Assembly (NCBI GenBank): GCA_037042915.1
Contig: CM073193.1
Coordinates: 1,612,001 to 1,676,000, forward strand
Source: Auricularia sp. M13
Taxonomy: Eukaryota > Basidiomycota > Agaricomycetes > Auriculariales > Auriculariaceae
Direction of reading: 5' to 3'
DNA length: 64,000 nt
Numbering within the stretch: the stretch's first letter is position 1; every line of letters starts with the position of its first letter. Shown here piece by piece: positions 38,908-47,966 of the stretch. The position numbers and the translations under genes are program-made. The notes beneath the pieces are model-generated. The model was not told the origin of the DNA and did not search any database. It was given only the letters and a program-made list of their open reading frames with translations.

Positions 38908-40167
38908 TCACTGCTGCGCCGTCATCCACTTTTTCCATAAAACATACACGCCCAAAACAGCACTGGCGGACAGGATGTTCGGGAACTGCGCGATGCCGAG
39001 CTGCGCGAGGAAGATGGGCACGTAGAGCGCCAGGCCGAGGACGATCGTCACGTTGTCCGCGACGGCGTACAGGACGTCGAGCTTCTGCGCGGTGGCTTGC
39101 GCATGCGCCATCGACCAGGCGTGTAGGCGCGACAGGAAGGAGAGGAGGTGGATGCTGACGACGATGCTGACGAGGGCGAGGAGGAGGAGGAGGAGGGCGC
39201 GGAGGATGCGCGTTGGATAGTCGTCCAACTCTGCCTGGATTTGGGGGACCACGAAGGGGGGCGCGAGGATGCTGGACGACGCGGGCTGGCCTTCTGCTCC
39301 GGGTCCGGATCTTCCTTCTTCGACGCCGCCGTGACGGTGGAGCTGCTGGTCATCAGCCTGTGGGACGGACGGCGGGCTCGGCGGGACGACGATGGTCCGC
39401 CAGCGCGGACGGCTTACGTTGTCTTCCCGCAGACATCTCTCGCAGCTGCAGTGCCCATGCCCGGCGCATCTGTCGTCGGACGGTGCGGGCGCCATGTCCG
39501 CGCGGCCTGCAACTGGCGGCGCGGCGGACTGCTGGCGCGGAACTCCTACGCTACCCGCATCGAATGCACCACCGCCGACGCCTGCGTCGAACGCCCCGGC
39601 CCCGCTGCCCGCACCGAATACACCCCAGCCGCTCTGCCCGCCCACCGCAGCGTTCCTCATCTCTGGAGGCGGCGGCGACGGCGTCGGCCACGTCAATTCG
39701 CTCAGCGCATCCACATCCATGTGCATATGCAGCGCGTCGCTCGACTGCGGCACTGGCAACGAGTCGCGCGACTGCGGAATCGGCACTGGCAGCAGCCTCA
39801 GCGACCGTGCTCCTCTGGGCGACGCGGTCGTGCTCTCGCCGTCCCAGTTCGGATCGCGGTCGTCGTCCTCCACTGGCCGGCAGTATCAGCAAATTTAAAC
39901 AAGCTGAGATACTGTATGTGGGCGGCGAGGCGTACCTTCGAACGACGTCAAGACGTCCGCGCCCGGGCGCGCCTGGCGCTCTTTGGGCGAGGCGGCGCCC
40001 GCGCCGTGCGCCTTTGCGCCGCGGATCACGTCCTCGCGTTCGCGAATGCCGACACGCTCTGCGTCGAGGGCCGTCAGCCTGCATCGTTCGCGTGGCTAGA
40101 TGAGATGGCGTTTATACATACCTTGCTGCGCGGCCTTGCGGGGTGTGGAGAACGTCGGGTGTATCAT
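38908..40167 (-). CDS. unknown membrane-anchored protein F (intact right-arm paralogue)
   Basis: It starts at ATG 40167 (MIHPTFSTPRKAAQQ), 56 bp downstream of a minus-strand TATA box, and has three exons. Intron 1 is removed to the acceptor just before AGCGTGTCGG, giving QQ|ERVGIREREDVIRGAKAHG. The motif GAGAASPKERQARPGADVL ends exon 2, and SFE|VEDDDRDPNWDGES opens exon 3. Exon 3 has two PQS repeats, ALSELTWPTPSPPPP, a Gly-rich stretch, a CAGHGHCSCERC cysteine cluster and LREDNVSRPRWRTIVVP. The C-terminus is hydrophobic: ILRALLLLLLALVSIV, LDVLYAVADNVTIVLGLAL, YVPIFLAQLGIAQ, NILSASAVLGVYVLW. It ends at 38908. Function is unknown. It is taken as the ancestral copy because its promoter, first exon and motif are complete and shared with G and H. 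Confidence 0.75.
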
Positions 40168-41098
40168 TTCTGTGGCGAGGCGAAGTATTCTTTGTCCGGG
40201 GTCGATCGACGCGCTCGTGCTCAATTTATACTGGGCGTGCCACAACGGTTTCAGGTTCGAGGCAGAATAGCGGCTCTTTGTAGGCGCTGAAAAAATAGCG
40301 GCGCTGTGGAGGAAGAATGCAGTGGTGGCGTTCTCGCGGCTCGCAGTGCCCTCTGCGCAGATTATTCGTTCTCGATGGTTTCTGAGCAGCATGATATACC
40401 TATAGAAACGAATGGAAAAAAAAAAAAATTAAAAAGTTGAAATCAGAGTGAGGGATTTTTTTTTCTCACAATGTTCCAAAGTTTTTTTGGGACGAGTCTG
40501 TTGATTGCCGGGACGCCGGAGTAACCGGCTAGTTGCCGGCCAGTCGGAGCCGTCGCTTGGCCTTCCTTCCACATTTCGCGAAAGCCGTCTCCCGCCTGCC
40601 CGCCCGCGCATCCCAGTAGTATGCAGATTATGGCAGGAGAACTGCCTAGAGGCATGCCGTCACTGTTCTCGAGGTCTGGGTATCCGTAGTTGTCCATTTC
40701 GCAGAGGCCGCAGACAACCTTCCGGCACGGTCGTCTCTATCCCGCACCTCCTTGTCGCCCAGGCTGCCTGCTCGGGCGCTATATTACCGTGCAGTTTTTT
40801 CTCGGCAAGCACCAAGCGTGCTCAAGCTCAAGTCAAGTCGCGGCCAGCTATCGCGCCTGGCCAACCGCGCCGTCGGACTCGTCCACCCTGGGCACTATCA
40901 ATGCACATGCCTTGCGGCGGCGGCGTATGCAGCGCGTCTGTCGGTTGTTCAACGCCAGCCCCGCCAGAGGCGCTCGTCGGCGGCTGGAGGTCCACAGACT
41001 ACTCGGACATTGCAATAGGGCGTTGCGGGTTCGTCATTGACTCGCACACGGAGAACTACTCGCTGACCGACACATTGTAGAGCCCAGCTACCTTCGGT
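40168..41098. other. spacer between F and G
   Basis: It holds F's promoter, A/T homopolymer runs at about 40412-40435 and an open plus-strand frame at 40505-41080. That frame has no splice structure and is antisense-like to nothing known. No gene is called. Confidence 0.45.
40223..40230 (-). promoter_or_regulatory. TATA box of gene F
   Basis: TATAAATT on the minus strand, 56 bp before the ATG at 40167. There is no counterpart upstream of gene E. Confidence 0.55.
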
Positions 41099-41764
41099 CT
41101 ATAAGACGAGCCCAAGGACCGCAATGCCTACTATGATCTCCGGCAAGCGTACAACGACCAGCTGGACGACGTGGTCGAGGATGTACAGTGCGCGGGCGAG
41201 CGGCAGTGCCAGAGCGTCCGCAACTGCGTACAGGGCATCCAGCCTGTGACTTTCTGCTGCTGCCGTCAGCGGCCTGCGAGTCACCTCCAACATCGTCTGG
41301 ACGCAGGCCAGCCCGCCAAGGATGAGTCTGAGCGCGCGCTGCCCCGGGTGCACTGGGTGGAATGCATTGCTTGCGATTGCGACTTGGACCGACGAGCTAT
41401 GCGGTTGCAATTGCAGGTCGACGGCCTCTTGAGGGCTGCCCTTAATAACATACGCGTCACGTTGCTGCCCCTCTGCGCCAACCCTTCCTACCATCGACGG
41501 CTGCTTCGCTGCACGCATCATCTCTATATTGCCGTCCTGCTCAGCTTGTCGCCTACTCACCGGGGAACGACGCAAGAAAGTCCGCATCCGGGCGCGCCTG
41601 CCGCTCCTTCGGCGCAGCCTCGCCCGCGCCGTACTCCTTCGCGCCACGGAGCATTTCCTCGCGCTCCCGTGCGCCGACGCGCTCTACGATATGTATGCAG
41701 CGTCAAAAGTCGTATCGCACTGGAGTGGAGGACGCGTACCTCGCGACGTGCGAGCGCGAGCCAT
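41099..41764 (-). CDS. unknown membrane-anchored protein G (divergent short paralogue)
   Basis: Three exons: ATG 41764 (MARARTSRE), then RVGAREREEMLRGAKEYGAG and APKERQARPDADFLASFP. A GT-AG intron follows, and the last exon starts AKQPSMVGRVGAEGQQRDAY. The last exon ends in three hydrophobic segments, LRLILGGLACVQTML, LDALYAVADALALPLARALY and VVQLVVVRLPEIIVGIAVLG, closing VL at 41099. All splice phases work. Compared with E and F it lacks the long Pro/Gly/Cys middle, so it is the minimal form: RERExxxRGA motif plus the LDxLYAVAD membrane region. Function is unknown. It sits between F and H in the same orientation, so F-G-H is a tandem series. Confidence 0.65.
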
Positions 41765-42798
41765 TCAACGATGCGAGACGAGATCTCGAGCATCCCCTGC
41801 CGGCACAATCTCAATTCATAGGATGCACAGCGACGCCGCGTGGGGTTGTTCAAAGGCGCCCTTTCGTGACGGTGCAACAGGCGGCGGTCTTCCCAAATCG
41901 TCTTTCGACCCGCAGTTTTGACCTAGGCCCATTTCTTTCTGCCTGTCTCCTGTTTTAGCTCGTTTTCTTTCTCGTCCGCCGCCTGACTCCGCCGCCCTTT
42001 CCCTTTGTCGCGCCTTCGCTGGCTCAGGTAGCGCCCTTTGTCGCGCAGTCGTCTTTCTCGGCGCGTGTCTGCAACGTGGCCGAGCCCTCCAGTCAACGCG
42101 GTCCGGGGCACGTGTTGCCCACGTTCGCTTGGCGGTGCATCGTGTTCAGCGCTCAGCAAAGCAAAGTCCGGCATTTCCGGACTGAACGCCACGGGTCCAG
42201 GACGACTTGCGGCATGGTCCACACGTCGATAGCAAGAGCAAGCCTGGTTGAGGCTGCCCCCTCACAGCTGGCGCAAGCCCGCCTCCAGGCTGTAACGCGC
42301 GGCGATGGAGTTTGGCTCCGTTTTCAGCATCGTTCTGCCACCCGGATTACGACTTCCTGGGGCTCGCCGCTGGAGCAGGCGAAGGCGGCCAGGGCGCATG
42401 ATATATCTTCGACTTCGAACGTCCACGCCTCCTCCATCCTGCTCCCGTGCGGCTTTACGTGCGCAACATTGTCAACAACGAGCGGCTACGGAGTGCCTTC
42501 TGCTAGATGCCCACGACGCTCACGACTGACCCGCCGTTCAATGCTCAGTCTTCGGACACCCTGAGCACCCATCGACGACTCGTGGCCGCGCACGCTTCCC
42601 GCTAAAATCCTGCGCGCCAATCAGGACTACTTGCTGCACACCGAAGCTTGGGTACGCCCGGTACACGAGTTATATGGGCATTACAGGTCCGTAATCATCA
42701 CACACACACATGGAAGGCTATACCGAGACTGACGACTACATTGTACAGCTACGTTCCAGCCGTCCATAACAGTCCGCAATCATACTTCGCCGTCCAGC
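41765..42798. other. spacer with degenerate coding traces
   Basis: Plus-strand frames at 42076-42564, and a frame with FERPRLLHPAPVRLYVRNIV and NNERLRSAFC interrupted by stops (about 42415-42600), look like a decayed gene fragment that I cannot identify. No intact gene. Confidence 0.4.
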
Positions 42799-43613
42799 CT
42801 ACACATTCCACTTCGACCGCCAAGCAACGACTCCCACCGCCATCGCCCCGAGCACGATCTGCGGGAAGCACGCGACGGCCAGCTGTAGCACGAAGACGAG
42901 CACGTGCAGCGCAAGTGCAAACACCAGCACCAACCCGTCCGCGGCAGCGTACAGCACGTCCAGCCGCCTTGCAGCGTTGCGCGCGAGCGCCGAGGCCCAG
43001 ATGTACGTTGGGTACGCCTCGGAGAGCGTCTGGACGACGACGAAGAGGCCGACGAGCGCGACGATGCTCAGTCCAACCCAGCGCTGCGTGCGCGTGAGCC
43101 TGCTGCACGTAGGGGCGCTCTCGAGGTGCAGGCCGCCGGGCGGGGCGGTGGATACGTCGTCGAAGTAGCCGCTCTTGCCGGCGCCGTGCTCGCCCGTGAC
43201 GGTCGGCCAGGTCAGCTGGCTCATTGAGTCCGTGTCCAGGCTCAGTGTCGCCAGCCTGAGCGTCCTTCCGCCGGCTGGGGTGCGAGCGCCGTAGTCCGCG
43301 TCGTTGGGGTCGTCGGTGACTGGCAGGCAACGGTCAGCATAGACTGGAGGAGCGATGGGTGGAGCGCGTACCCGGGAAGGCGGCCAGCATCTCTGCTGTA
43401 GGGCGCGCCTGGCGCTCCTTGGGCGTGGCTGAGCCCGCGCCGTGTTCCTGCGCTCCGCGGAGCACGTCCTCGCGTTCGCGTATTCCGACTCGTTGTGCTG
43501 CAGATGTGTACGTCAGTAGGATAGGACTGCAAGACGTGTTTGTATACTATATACAGCATCTATGTACCTTCTGCTACTCCTGACTTGCGAGGGGAAGAGC
43601 GAGCGCGTGACAT
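42799..43613 (-). CDS. unknown membrane-anchored protein H (paralogue of E, F, G)
   Basis: ATG 43613 begins MSRARSSPRKSGVAE, spliced to AQRVGIREREDVLRGAQEHG and SATPKERQARPTAEMLAAFP. The last exon starts VTDDPNDADYGARTPAGGRT, and its SMSQLTWPTVTGEHG matches ALSELTWPT of E and F. It continues with VGLSIVALVGLFVVVQTL, YIWASALARNAARRLDVLYA, AADGLVLVFALALHVLVFVL and IVLGAMAVGVVAWRSKWNV, ending at 42799. Three GT-AG-joined exons fit in phase. A TATA box (43678-43673, minus) is 60 bp upstream. Intermediate in length between G and F. Function is unknown; the predicted topology is a disordered N-terminus and a membrane-embedded C-terminus. Confidence 0.7.
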
Positions 43614-43672
43614 TCAGAAACGACTGAGTTGTGCGGCGGGTGCACCATCTCGTCGCTCAGGTTCCTTGCCCA

Positions 43673-43678
43673 TTTATA
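43673..43678 (-). promoter_or_regulatory. TATA box of gene H
   Basis: TATAAA on the minus strand, about 60 bp before the ATG. Confidence 0.5.
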
Positions 43679-43850
43679 GGCCCGCCACAAGTTACAATCG
43701 TGCAGCGCAATGGGAGCATTCTGAAGTTTACAGTTGAGTATGTTCTTTGGGTATCGCCGTGACTCTGACTCACAATGGGCCATTGTGACCGGCGGTTCAA
43801 TACATAGGCATGTTGCGGTTGCGGTTCTGAGTCACGTGCGGCGGTGCACG

Positions 43851-43853
<3 letters not shown>

Positions 43854-43897
<44 letters not shown>

Positions 43898-45870
43898 GTG
43901 GTGCTTAGTGTTACGAATTCATATATAATATGATCTTCACACATACATCAAGGTAGAGGCTCAGGACTCTTTGCCACCGCTGGGGAAATGCTTTATGCAC
44001 TTCAAACTGTGTGTGGGACTCCGGCAGTGGCTGTAGTCAAGGACTACAGTCTGGTGGGCGATCAATATTGCCGATACCCACTAAAACCCCAGATTCTCTG
44101 TCTGAGCATAGGTGTTTTAGATGCATGTGCAAGGGCGTGTCCTGCCAAGTTTGTAAGACTAGCTTCCGTGGTAAGGACTTTTTGTTATGTGCAACCTCAG
44201 ACATGTAAAAGTCTAGACGCATGCGTTGTTCAATCATGTACATCCATTTGTGGAGAATTTCCTGATGTGTGGGCAAAATTGTTGGGTCCTGATTATTAAA
44301 TAGGCGTCTGCATCGTATTTTCCAGATAAGGTGTGCAGACTCTGAGATCAGGATACGGTAGAGTCTATTTGTCGCATGAAGTTTCTTATTGTCTATATCC
44401 TTAAACTCCATTTGTGCACATGAAAGAATTGTGGCAAGGCAGGGAGTTGGCCAGTAAGGGTGTTTTTTCTCCCAGAACTGTTTTGCTAGAGACCAGATTT
44501 GCGCTTGGCCATTACCAGGGCATTCTGTTAGTATGTGTTCCATTGACTCTTCGCATTCGCACACAGGGCATATTGCACGATGCTCTTTCTCAGGAACATG
44601 TGACCAGTCACGCCCCAATTTGTATGCACCATGGAATAATTTCCACATATAGTCACGCACAGGGCGTCTGAGATCCTTTGTTCTGATGGATTTCCACAGT
44701 TTATCATCTGGAACAACATCGCCAGATACTTCAGCATTAGCACATCTTGCCATTTCAATGTTCAATAGTGTGCGCTGTCTTTCAGGAACATTTTTTAGTG
44801 CCAGGATTTGCTTGTATGCAGTAGCCTGAGAGAGAGTTTGCAACTTAATTCCCCGTGTATCAAAATCTGCAGGGTAGTTGATATCAACTACATCAGGATT
44901 CTCACGATTTGAGGCCTGTTTGGCGCGCTCGTGAGTTTGGTGCATTTCTGTATCTGATTTAATTGGAACATATTGAATAGTAGTTCTAGCTTCACGAGCA
45001 CGTAGAAGACATATTAATGCCCTGTATAGGTGTGCACATTTATTTCCAAACCATCCATTATCATAGTTAGATGTGCAGCTTACAGTAATATTTTTAATGA
45101 CACGCTTAGAGCAAGACTTTAGGTGAAGGATGCAGTCTATAGGGGCTGATTTCGCAGCCAGAATCAAGGCTAATATATCTCCTTCCTCTTGTAAGTTAAA
45201 ATTATTTGGAAGGCGATTGCTAAAGTGCTCAATTGAGTCATGGATTTTCATGGTCCAGGCCGAGGCAACTTTAGAGTCAACACATTTTCTGTTCGAGCAA
45301 ATCCTGCGCACCAGACAGTGTATTCGTCAGGGTTTTCAATTTGAGCCCCTCTGAATGCAGGTTGACCTTGTCCGAGGATATGTACAGCATGATCATCTTC
45401 AGGCATTTGAGTGAATATTCTAAAGGCATCTGCTAAGGAGCTGGGCGAAGCAGCAGGGTTAAATATTATGACCTTTCCCTGTTCAACGTCTGAGAGAGAG
45501 GGTTCAATGGCTGGCAGTCGATCAAGATCATAGTGTGGAGGTCGTTTAAGGGGATTCCATTTTGGTAGAAGGCTATCCAGAATCTTTTTGGCTGCTTTCG
45601 CACATCTATGAGGATTATTACAAGTTGTGCTCTGCCTAATTTGGTTGCATTTGCGACATATACAGTTCTTATTGTTCCTGTGCCAATTTGAGTCGAGGAT
45701 AGATGCTAGGGCGCAAGCGTCAGAGACTGTTTTGCACTTATGATTATCAAGTAAGCACGCAGTGCTGGCAGATTCCCTTGGTGATTTCTCAAGAGCAAAA
45801 TGGCCCCATATTGGCAGTTCTCCTTGTACTGATGCTTCAAGATAGGCGAACTTGCGTTTCTACTAGCTAG
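43854..45870 (-). mobile_element. 5'-truncated LINE retrotransposon with A-tail
   Basis: On the minus strand the element ends in an uninterrupted run of over 40 A (43854-43896 as T), the classic 3' end of a non-LTR element. Upstream is coding sequence matching, from memory, the C-terminal part of agaricomycete LINE polyproteins: KFAYLEASVQGELPIWGHFA, LEKSPRESASTACLLDNHK, a CICRKC...NPHRCAKAAK segment and NPDEYTVWCAGFARTEN. The 5' end at about 45870 lies inside the coding region, directly after an in-frame stop, so the copy is truncated. Composition is distinctly AT-richer than its neighbours. Confidence 0.8.
44037..45311 (-). pseudogene. LINE polyprotein remnant, RNase H / RVT zinc-finger region
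   Basis: An open 424-codon stretch encodes the C-terminal region, with LRRPVRDYMWKLFHGAYKLG, SHVPEKEHRAICPVCECEES and MEHILTECPGNGQAQIWSLA. The CPVCE...HILTECP pattern is the zinc-binding motif found after reverse transcriptase (RVT) domains. A frameshift separates it from upstream coding that reads through ENPDEYTVWCAG to an early stop, and the reverse transcriptase core is absent, so the copy cannot be autonomous. Confidence 0.75.
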
Positions 45871-47317
45871 GCTTTCTCCCTCCCACTCGGTAATAGTCCC
45901 AGACCCACATCCACATTTCCTCGCGATTGGGTATACGCTAAACGCGCGCTGGCTTCGCGAACATGCGCGTCTGGCCTACTGTACATTGGTAGCTTGTTGA
46001 ATTTTTGGCGGACCGAATTGGCCAGCTCGATGCCGCAAGCTGCATGCCGGTACCAGACGTCGCCCTGGGCAGCCGCTTCGTCTACCGTGACCTTGAGCTG
46101 GACGACAGCGGCACTGGATATGATGATGTGTACGGTTTCGGCAGCCCATGGCCTTTGCACCGCTCAAGGCAGACGACAACTTGAACGGCTTGCATGCTCT
46201 TAAAAGGTCTGCAAACGGCCTGTCCTTGGCTTGCGGCTGCGACTGGCTCGTTGCGTGGCTCTGCCAACCTGTTTTTTCGAATGCTCGCCAGCCATGCACC
46301 CTCCCTTCTCTCTGCGTTCCGACGGGCGGTTCCAGCGTGCCTCAGTCTAGTCAATTTCGCCGACGCCGTCGATGCAAGGGCATCGATAGCGGTGCGGGTC
46401 AGCAATAACCTTAATGCCTCCAATTGTGCGGAAGCGCGTCTAAATGTGGCTCATTCCTTAACTCTTTGCTGGTTTATGCGTCGAGGCAGCACAGCTGCGG
46501 TGCAGCTGGTACGGTCCGAGCGCTCGACGACGCATACCCGCGCACGCCTGCGCAGTTCTGAGCCACCCATTTCATTACTCGCTTGAATAATGCTGTTTTA
46601 TCGCAGAGCGTGGGCGCTCTCCCTCTGTCAACTCTGAGCTCTTTATCGCTAAGTCTGCAAAACGGCACAGGTGTTGGTTGCCTGCTAGTCAGCGGCGTGG
46701 AGTCCGTGGTTGCGCTGCGCTGAAGGCACGCTGCTTTATGGACTGCCTGCTGGTCGGCTTGTGGGTCCTGCGGTCTGTCGGCTATGTAGTAGTAGTGTAG
46801 ATTTAGTGTAGTTCTTCCATCTCCGTCCGTTTACCTTGCCTGGTGTCTCGCGTCTGCTCTCTCCTCTTCATCTCTCTCGCCTCCACACTGTACCACCTAA
46901 TCGTGTCTCCTCGTGCATTCGGTTTCCTTTCCTCTGCTTACTGTACCATCTAATCGCGCTTCCGCGCGCGCCCCCCATGCATTCGGTTTCTCTCTCTCTC
47001 TCTGGCTCGTCATCTCCCTCTCAGTATCGGCCATATTTGTTGACGAGCGATTTGTATCTCATAATCCCGGAATATCAGACACCAGGCTTGGATTCATTCT
47101 CGATATCGCTCCATCGTGAATTTATTCAGTTGGTAAGGTGGAATGGGTATATGTAGACCGCGTTGACTGGAACTAAATCGTATTGCTCTCATCATGATGA
47201 TTGCGCCGGTCAGGCAGCTGAGCTACAGAACGATCCTCTGCACAGGGATGTTGATCTGAGCACAGGAAGCGCGATACTCTAAGTGTGAGATGCCCCCATT
47301 CGTCAGCTTAAAGCAGA
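45871..47317. other. gene-poor spacer
   Basis: Minus-strand frames at 46423-46082 (MEALRLLLTRTAIDALA...) and 46160-45867 could be part of a gene cut by the LINE, but neither is recognised. A block containing TAATCG(T/C)...GCATTCGGTTTC is repeated imperfectly at about 46897-46927 and 46950-46990. No firm gene. Confidence 0.4.
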
Positions 47318-47778
47318 TCACGCGGCCTCGGTGGCAGTCTGCGCACCGTTGATGAGCTGCTGGATGGGCCGGACGACAGCGTCGGGCTGGCCGTCGACCA
47401 GACACGCGAGACACGTCTTGAGGTCGTCCGAGAGGAACGAGCTGCAGAGGCAGGGTACGCGCGTGCCGCAGCCCTGCAATGAAATTGCGTCAAGTGATTA
47501 TGTAGTTGTGGGAGACGAGCTTCAGACGTACGGCCATGCTCTCCTGCAGCAAGTTGCATTTATTCTCCTGGCACTGTATAGCGCGGTTCAGCTTCAACCT
47601 CAGATGACCAGCTGAGCTCGTTTACTGACGGATTCAGAGATCAGACCAAATGGGATGCTGAATCCTGAGGACGCCCGTGCTGCGCGAGCATGAGCGTATG
47701 ATGACTAGGATTGCGTCTGCGCTCACCTTGACCAGCAAACAATACGAATAGGACGGAGAGCAGCGTGCCAGCGCGCAT
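47318..47778 (-). CDS. small secreted cysteine-rich protein
   Basis: ATG 47778 opens a signal peptide, MRAGTLLSVLFVLFAGQ. Downstream exons on the same strand read CQENKCNLLQESMA and, after a GT-AG intron, GCGTRVPCLCSSFLSDDLKT then CLACLVDGQPDAVVRPIQQL, ending INGAQTATEAA at 47318. The C...C...GC...C-L-C...C-x2-C spacing resembles the short CFEM-like or small-secreted-protein families common in basidiomycetes. The joint between the signal peptide exon and CQENK is uncertain, because no phase-correct single intron was found, so a small exon may be missing. Likely extracellular; function unknown. Confidence 0.55.
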
Positions 47779-47966
47779 GATGATCGTGAGAGGAGGTGGC
47801 AGAGCTCCGTAGTAACCTCGCAAACCGCCGTCCCGCTGATAGCTTGGCGCGAGCGCCGGAGTCCCGGGAAATCTTGGCGCAATGTCTATCTCTCAGTTGC
47901 AGCTGGACCGCGACAACTGGCAAGAGAATGTATAGCTAACGCAAATGAGACTGCCATTGTCCGATG

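Larger units (their letters stand above)
34340..39990 (-). repeat. right arm of the large inverted duplication
   Basis: Inverted partner of 24719-29560, with intact genes I and F on the minus strand. It is longer than the left arm because of a private insertion at 36010-38474. The outer boundary (about 39990) lies inside exon 2 of gene F, exactly where gene E stops resembling F. Confidence 0.8.

Noticed and set aside
40505-41080. 191-codon plus-strand frame between F and G
   Set aside because: No introns, no recognisable motif, overlaps F's upstream region and has competing frames of similar length.
43854-43896. Poly-T run as a transcription terminator or assembly gap filler
   Set aside because: It abuts coding sequence of a LINE in the orientation expected for a retrotransposon A-tail, which explains it better.
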